Origin: G963708325 sp963708325
GTDB taxonomy: Bacteria > Actinomycetota > Thermoleophilia > Solirubrobacterales > 70-9
Assembly (NCBI GenBank): GCA_963708325.1
Contig: OY970203.1
Coordinates: forward strand, 2,831,191-2,895,190
Length of the DNA stretch: 64,000 nucleotides
Reading direction: 5' to 3'
Position numbers and translations under genes: made by a program. Positions 55,463-64,000 of the stretch are shown in pieces (positions within the stretch are counted from its first letter, which is position 1; each line of letters opens with the position of its first letter). Under the pieces are notes generated by a model that ran no database searches, was not told where the DNA came from, and saw only the letters and a list, made by a program, of their open reading frames with translations.

Positions 55463-56860
55463 ATGGCCGCCTTGAGCAAATCCGCACGAGCCTGGGCGAA
55501 AGCGGCGCTGGCATGGGTACGGCAGAAGCCGCTCGCCTGGCTGAAGGCCAAGCCGCTCGCCTGGGTCAAGCAGAACCGCGTCGCCGCGGGAGCGATCGCC
55601 GCGATCGCCGTGGCCGGCATCGCCGTGGCCGCGTACGCCGTGCTGCGCCGGCCGGCGGACATCCACAACCCCCACGCGGCGTTCAAGCCCGAGCACAAGC
55701 GCAAGATCCACTACACGAACTGGCCGATCTACCGCTACGACCCCACCCGGACCGGATACCTGCCCGCGAACAAGATCAAGCCGCCGTTCCACAAGATCTG
55801 GCAGTTCCAGGCCTACGAGCTGACCGAGTTCCCGCCCGTGTTCGTGAACGGGATGCTGTACGGCCAGAACAACGACGGCCTCTTCTACGCGGTCGACGCC
55901 GATACCGGCAAGGCTCCCTGGAAGCGCAAGCTGGGCACGCTGAACGCGTCCTCGCCCGCCTATGCCGACCACCGCGTCTACGCGGTCAACCTCGAGCCCC
56001 CCCAGATCACCGCGATGAAGGCGAGCAACGGCAAGACGGTGTGGCGGAAGAGCCTGCCGGGGCGCTCGGAGTCCTCGCCTATCGTGGCCGGCGGCAAGGT
56101 GATATTCGGCGACGAGGACGGTCACCTCTACGCGCTGAAGGCGAGCAACGGAAAGCAGGTGTGGGCCGCCCAGCTCGGCGGGGCCGTCAAGGCCGCGCCC
56201 GCGCTCTACAAGGGGGTCCTCTACGTCGGCGACTACGGCGGCCAGATGTCGGCGGTGAAGCTGAGCAACGGCTCGATCAAGTGGCAGACCGGCTCGCAGG
56301 GTGCGAGCTTCGGTCGCAGCGGCGAGTTCTACTCGACGCCGGCGATCGCCTTCGGCCGGCTGTACTCGGGGAACAACGACGGCCGCATCTACAGCTTCGA
56401 GCTGGGCGACGGCTCGATCGCCTGGAGCCATTCGACCGGCGGCTACGTGTACGCGTCGCCTGCCGTCGCCGACGCGCCGCCGGGCCACCCGACCGTCTAC
56501 ATCGGCTCCTACGATCGCAACTTCTACGCGCTCGACGCGCGCACGGGCGACACGATCTGGTCGCACCCCACGCCGGGGCGGATCTCCGGCGGAGCCACCG
56601 TGGTCGGAAACGTCGTCTATTACTCCGACTTCGACACGACCAGCTCCTACGGGCTCGACATCCGCACGGGGAAGCTCGTCTGGAAGACGGACACCGGCGC
56701 CTACAACCCCGTGATCTCCGACGGCAAGCGGATCTTCCTCACCGGCTACTCCAGCATCAGCGGGCTGAAGCCGGCCGAGCCGAAGAAGAAGCAGAAGAAC
56801 GAGAAGCGGCGCAACGCCCGGGACGGCGGGGGCGGGAACGGCAGGGCCCCGGGCGGCTGA
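55463..56860 (+). CDS. PQQ-type beta-propeller protein with repeated amphipathic N-terminus
   Basis: Residues 13-38 contain three tandem LAWV/L-x-(Q/A)-K-(P/N) units (LAWVRQKP, LAWLKAKP, LAWVKQN), then a membrane helix (VAAGAIAAIAVAGIAVAAYAVL). The outside part is an eight-bladed-type propeller: repeated blades such as GLFYAVDADTGKAPWKRKLG and GHLYALKASNGKQVWAAQLG. No quinone-enzyme residues are evident, so a structural or BamB-like scaffolding role is more likely than a dehydrogenase. Lys/Arg/Gly-rich tail. Confidence 0.9.
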   Translation: MAALSKSARAWAKAALAWVRQKPLAWLKAKPLAWVKQNRVAAGAIAAIAVAGIAVAAYAVLRRPADIHNPHAAFKPEHKRKIHYTNWPIYRYDPTRTGYLPANKIKPPFHKIWQFQAYELTEFPPVFVNGMLYGQNNDGLFYAVDADTGKAPWKRKLGTLNASSPAYADHRVYAVNLEPPQITAMKASNGKTVWRKSLPGRSESSPIVAGGKVIFGDEDGHLYALKASNGKQVWAAQLGGAVKAAPALYKGVLYVGDYGGQMSAVKLSNGSIKWQTGSQGASFGRSGEFYSTPAIAFGRLYSGNNDGRIYSFELGDGSIAWSHSTGGYVYASPAVADAPPGHPTVYIGSYDRNFYALDARTGDTIWSHPTPGRISGGATVVGNVVYYSDFDTTSSYGLDIRTGKLVWKTDTGAYNPVISDGKRIFLTGYSSISGLKPAEPKKKQKNEKRRNARDGGGGNGRAPGG

Positions 56861-56864
56861 GCGC

Positions 56865-57644
<780 letters not shown>

Positions 57645-57700
57645 CGGCCGAGGTTAGCGGGCAGGCGCGCGCCGCCCCGTGGCGTTACCTTGCCCGGGCG

Positions 57701-58513
57701 ATGAGGCGCCGCCCCCGCAGATCGGTCCTGGCCGCGCTTGCCGTGGCCGGCTGCATCGCTGCGGCCCAGCTCGTCGGCGGCCCGATCGCCTCCGGCTCCG
57801 GGAGCGATGCGCCCGCGGCGGCATCCGCCTGGAAGCCGCGCGTCGCCGCCGCGCGCGACTACGCCCAGGGGCGGCGCGGCTCGGTCCGGTTCGCGGTGGT
57901 CGACATCGAGGGCAGGATCCACAAGTTCGACGCCGCGCAGACGGCGCCTGCCGCGAGCGTGTTCAAGGTGATGCTGCTCGCCACGTACCTGCGCATGCGG
58001 TCGGTGCGGGACCGCCCCCTGCACCGCTCCGACCGGCGCCTGCTGATCCCGATGATCCGCAAGTCCGACGACGTCGCCGCGACGAGGGTGAGGGACATCG
58101 TCGGCCGCAACCGGATCGAGCGCCTTGCGCACGCGGCCGGAATGCACCGCTTCCATTACAACAGCGTCTGGGGCCTGAGCCGAACGAATCCCCGCGACCA
58201 GGTCTGGTTCATGTACCGCCTCGAGCAGTACATACCGGAGCGGCACCGGCACTTCGCCCGCTACCAGCTCGCCCACATCGTCCCCTCGCAGCGCTGGGGG
58301 ATCGGACAGATCCCGCTGAACGGATGGCACCTGTTCTTCAAGGGCGGCTGGGGAAGCGGCAGCGGTCGCGTCGACCACCAGGTGGCCTTCCTCCAGAAGG
58401 GATCGCGCCGGATCGCGGTGGCGATCTTCACGGAGTTCGACCCCAGCCACGCCTACGGCAAGCACACCCTGGAGGGAGTGGCCAGGCGCCTGCTGCGCGG
58501 ACTGCCGGACTAG
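57701..58513 (+). CDS. Secreted class-A beta-lactamase-like serine hydrolase
   Basis: Signal peptide (LAALAVAGCIAAAQLVGG); the segment VAGC could be a lipobox. Active-site SxxK is S86-V-F-K89, the SDN-like box is KSDD, and KGGWGSGSG takes the KTG place. Class A beta-lactamase-related enzymes hydrolyse beta-lactams or cell-wall peptides; the SDD/KGG variants make true resistance activity doubtful. 270 residues. Opposite in direction to the flanking his genes. Confidence 0.87.
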   Translation: MRRRPRRSVLAALAVAGCIAAAQLVGGPIASGSGSDAPAAASAWKPRVAAARDYAQGRRGSVRFAVVDIEGRIHKFDAAQTAPAASVFKVMLLATYLRMRSVRDRPLHRSDRRLLIPMIRKSDDVAATRVRDIVGRNRIERLAHAAGMHRFHYNSVWGLSRTNPRDQVWFMYRLEQYIPERHRHFARYQLAHIVPSQRWGIGQIPLNGWHLFFKGGWGSGSGRVDHQVAFLQKGSRRIAVAIFTEFDPSHAYGKHTLEGVARRLLRGLPD

Positions 58514-58538
58514 ATGACCGATTCGTCTGGCGCTCGGC

Positions 58539-59276
58539 TCAGCCCTCGGCCTCGTCCAGGGCTGCCTGGCCCTCGGCGACCGTGAAGCGGCCCTCGTAGA
58601 GGGCGCGGCCCACGATCACCGCGGCGAGGTTCGTCACTCCCAGGGCGGCGAGCCGGCGCAGGTGGTCGACCTCCCCCACCCCGCCCGAGTAGATCAGCTC
58701 GGCGTCGCCGGCGGCGGCGGCGACGCCGTCGACAGCCTCCGTGGCGGGTCCATCGAGCGTGCCGTCGACCTCAACGGGGGTGTAGACGAAGCGGCGCACG
58801 CCGCGCTCGACCATCAGCGCAACCAGATCGGCGGCGGCGACGTCGCTTTCCTCCGTCCACCCCGAGGCGGCGGCTCGCCCCTCGCGGGCGTCCACCGAGA
58901 CCACGATCCGGTCACCGTGCTCGTCCACCAGGGCCCCGACCAGCTGCGGGTCGCGCAGCGCGGCGGTCCCGAGCACCGCCCGCTCGGCGCCGGTGGCGAG
59001 CACGTCCGCGACCGCGGCGGCGTCGCGCAGGCCGCCGCCGCACTGCACGGGCACGGTCACCTCGCCACAGATCCGGCGAACCTCGGCGGCGTTGCGTGGC
59101 TGTCCCTGGCGGGCGCCGTCGAGGTCGACGACGTGCAGGGCCCGCGCGCCCTCCGTCACCCAGCGGCGGGCCGCGTCCAGCGGGTCGGCATCGTAGACCG
59201 TCTCACGCGCGTAGTCGCCGCGCACGAGGCGCACGGCCCTGCCGCCGCGTATGTCGATCGCCGGCAGGAGGATCAC
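58539..59276 (-). CDS. hisA: ProFAR isomerase HisA
   Basis: ILLPAIDIRGGRAVRLVRGDY with the catalytic Asp, LHVVDLDGARQG, QCGGGLRD, VSVDAREGRAAASGW, and YSGGVGEVDHL. It isomerises ProFAR to PRFAR. 245 residues. Contains TPVEVDGTL where actinobacterial HisA/PriA proteins have the second catalytic Asp. The GTG at 59276 overlaps the hisH stop (GTGA). PriA-like dual TrpF activity is possible but not readable. Confidence 0.95.
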   Translation of the reverse strand: MILLPAIDIRGGRAVRLVRGDYARETVYDADPLDAARRWVTEGARALHVVDLDGARQGQPRNAAEVRRICGEVTVPVQCGGGLRDAAAVADVLATGAERAVLGTAALRDPQLVGALVDEHGDRIVVSVDAREGRAAASGWTEESDVAAADLVALMVERGVRRFVYTPVEVDGTLDGPATEAVDGVAAAAGDAELIYSGGVGEVDHLRRLAALGVTNLAAVIVGRALYEGRFTVAEGQAALDEAEG

Positions 59277-59893
59277 GCCGAGGCGCAGATGCGGACGAAG
59301 TTGCGCAGTAGCGCGAGCCCGGCCGAGCTGGACTTCTCCGGATGGAACTGGACGCCGAAGAGCGGGTCGCGGTCGACCGCGCAAACGAAGCGCTCGCCGT
59401 AGGCCGCGGTTCCGAGCACGTCGTCTCCGGACGACGGTGCCGGGGCGAATGAGTGCACGAAGTAGAACGGGGTCTCCTCCTCGACGCCCTCGGTGAGCCG
59501 TGACGGCTTCTTCCAGCGCACCGGGGACCAGCCGATGTGCGGCACCTTGAGCCCGTCGGCCGAGAGCTGCGAGACCGGTCCCGGCAGCGCGCCGATGCCG
59601 GTCGCCCCCTCGCCCTCGCTCGACGACTCGAACAGCAGTTGGAGCCCGAGGCAGATCCCGAGGACCGGGGTGCCGGCGGCGAGCCTTTCTCGCACGAGGT
59701 AGTCGAGGCCCTGCTCGCGCACGCGGGAGACCGCCCGCGGGAAGGCGCCGACGCCGGGCAGGACGATGCCTGCAGCGTCGTTCGCCGCCTCGGCGGCGGC
59801 GGTGATCGTCGCCTCGGCTCCGATCCGCTCCAGCGCCTTCTCCACCGAGCGCAGGTTGCCCATCCCGTAGTCGAGGATGGCTATCCGGGTCAC
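59273..59893 (-). CDS. hisH: Imidazole glycerol phosphate synthase subunit HisH
   Basis: Class I glutaminase: LDYGMGNLRSVEKAL, VLPGVGAF, the nucleophile in LGICLGLQLLF, and the His-Glu pair in FGVQFHPEKSS. It supplies ammonia to HisF. 206 residues. Overlaps hisB and hisA by 4 bases each. Confidence 0.97.
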   Translation of the reverse strand: MTRIAILDYGMGNLRSVEKALERIGAEATITAAAEAANDAAGIVLPGVGAFPRAVSRVREQGLDYLVRERLAAGTPVLGICLGLQLLFESSSEGEGATGIGALPGPVSQLSADGLKVPHIGWSPVRWKKPSRLTEGVEEETPFYFVHSFAPAPSSGDDVLGTAAYGERFVCAVDRDPLFGVQFHPEKSSSAGLALLRNFVRICASA

Positions 59894-60480
59894 TCCGTGA
59901 GCGTCCCCTTGGTCGACGGGACCCCGGGCTCGCCCGGGTCGATCGAGACAGCCTCGCGCAGGGCCCTGGCAAACGCCTTGAACGCCGCCTCCACCATGTG
60001 GTGGGCGTTGGTCCCGTGGCGGACGCCCAGGTGAAGCGTGAGCTTCGAGCTGTTGGCGACGGCGCGGAAGAACTCCTCAGCCAGCTCGGTGTCGAAACCG
60101 GCGATCGACGTCGCGGGCAGGTCCGCGGAGAACACGCAGAGGGGCCTGCCGGAAATGTCGATCGCGCAATCGGCGATCGCCTCGTCCATCGGCACCGTGG
60201 CGGCGCCGTAGCGGCGAATGCCGGCGCGATCGCCGAGGGCGGCGTCGATCGCCTGTCCGAGCACGATGCCGACGTCCTCGGTCGTGTGGTGGGCGCCGGT
60301 CTCCAGGTCACCGCTGGCCTCGACCCGAAGCCCGATGCGGCCGTGCCGACCGAGCAGCTCGAGCATGTGGTCGAGGAAGCCGACCCCGGTGGCGACCGCC
60401 ACCTCTCCTCCGTCGAGGTCGAGCGACAGCGCGACGTCGGTCTCCTTCGTCCGGCGCGATCTGTCCGCGGTCCGGCCCAT
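59890..60480 (-). CDS. hisB: Imidazoleglycerol-phosphate dehydratase HisB
   Basis: KETDVALSLDLDGG, GFLDHMLELLGRHG, the metal-binding ETGAHHTTEDVGI, and a C-terminal copy LHLGVRHGTNAHHMVEAAFKA. It dehydrates IGP. 196 residues from the ATG at 60480. A monofunctional dehydratase, without the fused phosphatase of enteric HisB. Confidence 0.96.
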   Translation of the reverse strand: MGRTADRSRRTKETDVALSLDLDGGEVAVATGVGFLDHMLELLGRHGRIGLRVEASGDLETGAHHTTEDVGIVLGQAIDAALGDRAGIRRYGAATVPMDEAIADCAIDISGRPLCVFSADLPATSIAGFDTELAEEFFRAVANSSKLTLHLGVRHGTNAHHMVEAAFKAFARALREAVSIDPGEPGVPSTKGTLTE

Positions 60481-60481
60481 C

Positions 60482-61774
60482 TCAGCGGTCGTCGTCCGCG
60501 GCGCGCGCCATCGCCGACTCGCCGTGGACGGGGAAGCCCTCTGCTTCCGCGAGTGCATTGACGTGGGGGGCCAGCGCCGCGGCGGCGGCGGCGGAGATCT
60601 CGACGGTGGCGATCTGGCGCATGAAGGTGCGGGGGCTGAGCGGCCCCGCGAAGCGGCCGCTGCCGCCGGTCGGCAGCACGTGGTTGGACCCGGCAGCGTA
60701 GTCGCCGAAGGCGGTCGCCGAGCACGGCCCCACGAACACGCAGCCGGCGGTGCGCACGCCCCGCGCCAGATCCTCCGCCCCCTCGCACATCAGCTGCAGG
60801 TGCTCCGGGGCGAGACGGTCGGCCACGCCCATGCCGCTTTCGAGGTCCGCGACCCGCACCAGCACGAGCGGGGCGTCCGCCACGCCGGGGCGCCCTGCCG
60901 CCAGCTCGCCGACGCGCCGCTCGAGGGACGCGAGCAGGTCACCGTCGGCGGCGATCGCGACGAGCAGGCCCTCGGCGCCGTGCTCCGCCTGCGCGCAGAC
61001 GTCGAGCGCGACCCAATCCAGCTCGACGCTCGCGTCGAAGACCACCGCGAGCTCCGACGGGCCGGCGAAGGAGTCGATCCCCACCCGTCCCGCGACCTGC
61101 CGCTTCGCCTCCACCACGTAGCGGTTCCCCGGCCCCGCGATCGTGTCCACGGGGCGAATCTGATCGGTGCCGTGCGCGAGCGCGGCGATTGCCTGCGCCC
61201 CGCCGACGGCGTACACCTCGTCGGCTCCGGCGATGGCGCAGGCGGCGAGAACCGACCGGCTCGGCTTCCCGTCGGGCGCCGGCGGGGACGTCACGACGAC
61301 CCTTTCGACCCCGGCGACGCGAGCCGGGATGCAGCACATCAGCACGCTGGAGGCATACGCGGCGCGCCCGCCCGGCGCGTAGACCCCGGCGGCGCCGACG
61401 GGGACGTCACGCAACGTCACGGTCTGGCCCTGGGGCAGCTCGACGGCGGTCAGTCGCCCCTCCGGTGAAAGCTGCGCCTCGGCGACGGCGCGAACGTTGC
61501 TGGCGGCAAGCTCGAGCGCTTCGATCAGATCGCGCGGGAGGGCGTCGACGGCCCGATCGATCTCGACGGGGTCGACGGCCAGACGGTCGCCGGCGAGCCT
61601 GACCCCGTCGTGGCGCTCCGTCAGCTCGGCCACGGCGAGGTCGCCGCGGCTGCGCACCGCCTCGACGATCGCGGCCACGGCCTCCCCGACGTCGTCGGGC
61701 GCGCCGGCCGTCCCGCGAATCGCGGCCGCGGCCTCGAGCCGGTCCTGGCCGAGGTCCAGACGGGCGACCCTCAT
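60482..61774 (-). CDS. hisD: Histidinol dehydrogenase HisD
   Basis: Family blocks: VPVGAAGVYAPGGRAAYASSVLM, VDTIAGPGNRYVVEAKR, FAGPSELAVVFD, CAQAEHGAEG with zinc and catalytic residues, and NHVLPTGGSGRFAGPLSP. It oxidises histidinol to histidine in two NAD steps. 430 residues. One base separates it from hisB and four overlap hisG. Confidence 0.97.
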   Translation of the reverse strand: MRVARLDLGQDRLEAAAAIRGTAGAPDDVGEAVAAIVEAVRSRGDLAVAELTERHDGVRLAGDRLAVDPVEIDRAVDALPRDLIEALELAASNVRAVAEAQLSPEGRLTAVELPQGQTVTLRDVPVGAAGVYAPGGRAAYASSVLMCCIPARVAGVERVVVTSPPAPDGKPSRSVLAACAIAGADEVYAVGGAQAIAALAHGTDQIRPVDTIAGPGNRYVVEAKRQVAGRVGIDSFAGPSELAVVFDASVELDWVALDVCAQAEHGAEGLLVAIAADGDLLASLERRVGELAAGRPGVADAPLVLVRVADLESGMGVADRLAPEHLQLMCEGAEDLARGVRTAGCVFVGPCSATAFGDYAAGSNHVLPTGGSGRFAGPLSPRTFMRQIATVEISAAAAAALAPHVNALAEAEGFPVHGESAMARAADDDR

Positions 61775-62451
61775 CGCTCTGTCGCCTCCCGCAGCCGCTC
61801 CACCAGTCCGTCGACCTCCTCCGCGCGGAGCTTGTCGGCGACGCGGTTGGCAACGAGGCGCGCCGTGGAGACCGCGATCTCCTCGCGCACCTCGAGGTCG
61901 TTCTCCTCCAGGGTGCGGCCGCTCGCGACGAGGTCGACGATCCCGTCGGCGAGACCGACAACGGGGGCCAGCTCGACCGATCCCTTCACCTCGATCACCT
62001 CGGCCTGGCGGCCCGTCTCCTCGAAGTGCCGCTCGGCGATGCGCGGGTACTTCGTCGCGATCCTGATCGCACCGAGGCGGCGCTCGGACTCGCCCAGGCT
62101 CTCGTCGCCGCGCCGCGCCGCCACGACCATGCGGCAGCGGCCGAAGCCGAGGTCGAGCAGTTCGTAGACCACCCGGTCGCGCTGCTCCAGGAGGACGTCC
62201 TTGCCGGTGATGCCGAGGTCGGCGGCGCCGGCTTCGACGTAGGTGGGCACGTCGGAGGGCCTCATCGTCACCAGGGTGAGGCCGTCGGCCTCGAACACGA
62301 GCGAGCGCGAGTCGCCGCGAAGCGCCGCGGTGTCCACCCGGATCGCGTCGAGCGCGTCCAGCGCCCCTTCGAACAGCGCCCCGCGCGGGATCGCGAGCTT
62401 GAGCGGGCCTTCGACGGAGCGGCGGGCGACGTCGACGGCGCGACCCTTCAC
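61771..62451 (-). CDS. hisG: ATP phosphoribosyltransferase, short form HisG
   Basis: Catalytic PBP-like domain only (226 residues): LKLAIPRGALFEGALDAL, TMRPSDVPTYVEAGAADLGITGKD and GLADGIVDLVASGRTLEENDL. It lacks the C-terminal histidine-binding domain of long HisG and so needs HisZ, encoded immediately upstream with a 4-base overlap. First step of histidine synthesis. Confidence 0.97.
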   Translation of the reverse strand: MKGRAVDVARRSVEGPLKLAIPRGALFEGALDALDAIRVDTAALRGDSRSLVFEADGLTLVTMRPSDVPTYVEAGAADLGITGKDVLLEQRDRVVYELLDLGFGRCRMVVAARRGDESLGESERRLGAIRIATKYPRIAERHFEETGRQAEVIEVKGSVELAPVVGLADGIVDLVASGRTLEENDLEVREEIAVSTARLVANRVADKLRAEEVDGLVERLREATER

Positions 62452-63458
62452 GGGCCCTCCTCCCCGGCGAATCGTTCCTCCTCGGCCTTGGCGATGTGGA
62501 GGCGCTCGACGAACAGGGCGAACCCCGCCGCAGGCAAGGGGCGGCCGAAGCGGCCGAGCAGGTCGTCGTAGCGGCCGCCGCCGCCGAGGATGTGGCCGAG
62601 CGCCGGGTCGTAGACCTCGAGAATCGCGCCGGTGTAGTAGCCGATGTCGCGCAGCAGCCCGAGGTCGAGCTGGAGACGGTCCGAGACGCCCCGCGCCGAG
62701 AGGGCGTCGTAGGTGGCGGCGAGCCGCCGCGTCGCCCGCTGAACCGCCTCGCCCCCCAGCTGCTCGGCCTCGTCGAGGATCTCGCGGCCCCCCCGCAGCC
62801 TGGGCAGCCGCAGCAGCGTCTCGCGCGCGGTCGCGTCAAGGGCGGCGATGGCGGAGACCTCGCGCTCGAGGCCGACAAGGTCGTGCGTGGCCAGGCAGTC
62901 GAGCACCGCCGTGCGCGTCTCCCCCTCGACGCCGACCTCGGTCAGCAGCTGCCGATAGAGGTCGGCGTCGCCGAGGCCGATCACGGCGCGGTCCAGGCCG
63001 GCGCCGTCCAGCGTCGCGCGCAGCACCTCGATCACCTCGGCGGTGCCCTCAGGCGCCTCCGCCCCGATCAGCTCCACGCCGGCCTGGAGGAACTCGCGCA
63101 TCTGGCCGCGCTGCGGGCGCACGGCGCGGTAGGCGTTGGCGACGTAGAAGAAGCGCAGGGGCGGCTCGACCGCCGCGTAGCGGGTCGCCACCAGGCGGGC
63201 GATCGGGATCGTCATGTCGGCGCGGAGCGCGAGCAGCTCGCCGCGCTCGTCGAAGAAGCGGTAGGCGGCGCGCTCCAGCGAGCTGTCGCCGCGGGCGAGC
63301 ACGTCGTCGTACTCGATCGACGGCGTCGACACCTGGCCATAGCCGAAGCGCTCGAAGGCGTCGCACAGCGACGCCTCCAGCTGGCGCAGCTCCCGCATCT
63401 CGTCGGGCAGCACGTCTCGTGTACCAGGCGGTATCGGATGGATCACGTCAGCCACCAT
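62448..63458 (-). CDS. hisZ: ATP phosphoribosyltransferase regulatory subunit HisZ
   Basis: HisRS-like paralogue without the anticodon domain: PPGTRDVLPDEMRELRQLEASL, DMTIPIARLVATRYA, FYVANAYRAVRPQRGQMREFLQAGVELIG-type motif 2, and GRYDDLLGRFGRPLPAAGFAL near the end. It activates and feedback-controls short HisG. 336 residues. First gene of the his operon. Confidence 0.95.
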   Translation of the reverse strand: MVADVIHPIPPGTRDVLPDEMRELRQLEASLCDAFERFGYGQVSTPSIEYDDVLARGDSSLERAAYRFFDERGELLALRADMTIPIARLVATRYAAVEPPLRFFYVANAYRAVRPQRGQMREFLQAGVELIGAEAPEGTAEVIEVLRATLDGAGLDRAVIGLGDADLYRQLLTEVGVEGETRTAVLDCLATHDLVGLEREVSAIAALDATARETLLRLPRLRGGREILDEAEQLGGEAVQRATRRLAATYDALSARGVSDRLQLDLGLLRDIGYYTGAILEVYDPALGHILGGGGRYDDLLGRFGRPLPAAGFALFVERLHIAKAEEERFAGEEGP

Positions 63459-63503
63459 ATTCGTGAACCGAACGGCCGCGAAAACCGGGCTTTGCGGCGG
63501 CCG

Positions 63504-64000
63504 CTATGCGGGGACCGGCTCCGCGCTGACCCTTTCGATCCGGGCGCCGAGGTCCCGCAGGCGCAGGTCGATCCGCTCGTAGCCGCGGTCGATCTGGCGC
63601 ACGTTGCCGATCTCGGTCGTCCCGTCGGCTGCGAGCGCCGCGATGAGGATCGCCATCCCGGCGCGGATGTCGGGGCTGTCGACGCGGGCGCCGTGAAGCC
63701 GGCTCGGACCGCTGACGACCGCCCGGTGGGGGTCGCAGAGCAGGATCCGAGCGCCCATCAGGACGAGCTTGTCCACGAAGAACAGTCGGTTCTCGAACAT
63801 CTTCTCGAAGATCATCACCTCTCCCCTCGCCTGCGTCGCCAGGGCAAGCGCGATCGAGGTCAGGTCGGCGGGGAAGGCCGGCCATGGCCCGTCGTCGATC
63901 TTCGGGATCGCGTCTCCGAGGTCGGCCTGCACGACGAGGCGCTGCTCGGGCGGGATCAGGATGTCGCGGTCCTCGACGATCGACTGCAGGCCGAGCCGGC
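63504..64000 (-). CDS. murA: UDP-GlcNAc 1-carboxyvinyltransferase MurA (C-terminal part)
   Basis: The frame enters from beyond base 64000 and ends at 63504, so only the last 165 or so residues are present: ILIPPEQRLVVQADLGD, DGPWPAFPADLTSIALALATQA, MFENRLFFVDKLVLMGARI, DIRAGMAILIAALAADGTTEI and RGYERIDLRLRDLGA. MurA makes the first peptidoglycan precursor and is the fosfomycin target. The catalytic Cys region lies outside the window. 45 bases upstream of hisZ. Confidence 0.96.
   Translation of the reverse strand, partial: RLGLQSIVEDRDILIPPEQRLVVQADLGDAIPKIDDGPWPAFPADLTSIALALATQARGEVMIFEKMFENRLFFVDKLVLMGARILLCDPHRAVVSGPSRLHGARVDSPDIRAGMAILIAALAADGTTEIGNVRQIDRGYERIDLRLRDLGARIERVSAEPVPA

Noticed and set aside
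57701..58513. Antibiotic-resistance beta-lactamase
   Set aside because: Second and third active-site boxes deviate (KSDD, KGG), and such secreted hydrolases are common in Actinomycetota without resistance.

Overview
The window is a GC-rich (roughly 70% by eye), densely coded bacterial chromosome segment with 67 protein genes, no rRNA or tRNA, no CRISPR, and no phage or transposon genes. Gene content points to Actinomycetota: a GarA-like FHA protein next to an FtsR-type MerR regulator, SepF, WS/DGAT, an RsiG-like protein and SigB/SigF-type stress control. The mixture resembles deep-branching Thermoleophilia (Solirubrobacterales), but that placement is inference.

Layout. 1-3.7 kb: a stress-control island with a STAS anti-anti-sigma factor, a CsbD-like protein, an RsbW-like ATPase and a SigB/SigF/SigG-type sigma factor. 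Two tiny overlapping ORFs also lie here, and four copies of a SigB-like promoter sit in front of these genes. 3.7-10 kb: DUF72 protein, CcdA, DNA polymerase IV, an unknown membrane protein coupled to a WS/DGAT acyltransferase. 10.1-16.1 kb: a nitrogen cluster amt-glnK-unknown-flotillin-glnA, in which both classical modification tyrosines (PII Tyr51 and the GlnA adenylylation Tyr) are replaced. 16.1-24.4 kb: an ion channel with an altered selectivity filter, NAD synthetase, a thioesterase, an MMPL transporter, an anti-sigma-like membrane protein, an AGPS-like flavoenzyme and a SRPBCC protein. 24.5-26.1 kb: the rsiG-like/garA-like/ftsR-like group behind a consensus sigma-70 promoter.

26.1-48.7 kb: a minus-strand housekeeping backbone (rpsB-tsf-pyrH-frr-uppS-cdsA-dxr-rseP ... 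ispG ... proS-pgsA) covering translation, UMP synthesis, undecaprenyl and phospholipid precursors and the MEP isoprenoid pathway. It is interrupted by plus-strand genes: four tandem paralogous secreted glycosidases between proS and ispG, a lamin-tail-like secreted protein and a GH31 glycosidase next to ispG, and endonuclease IV between dxr and cdsA. The GH31 gene is bracketed by two oppositely oriented REP-like ~90-bp palindromes.

48.8-55.4 kb: an envelope/division cluster (rluD-lspA-yggT-proC-sepF-yggS-pgeF) headed by a polysaccharide deacetylase and a CCA transferase. 55.5-64 kb: a beta-propeller protein and the histidine operon hisZ-G-D-B-H-A, then hisF, with a secreted beta-lactamase-like hydrolase on the opposite strand between hisA and hisF. 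The window ends inside murA. Most same-strand neighbours overlap by 4 bp (ATGA or GTGA), so these groups are probably translationally coupled operons. Apart from the spacers described as features, intergenic gaps are under about 250 bp and I saw nothing recognisable in them.
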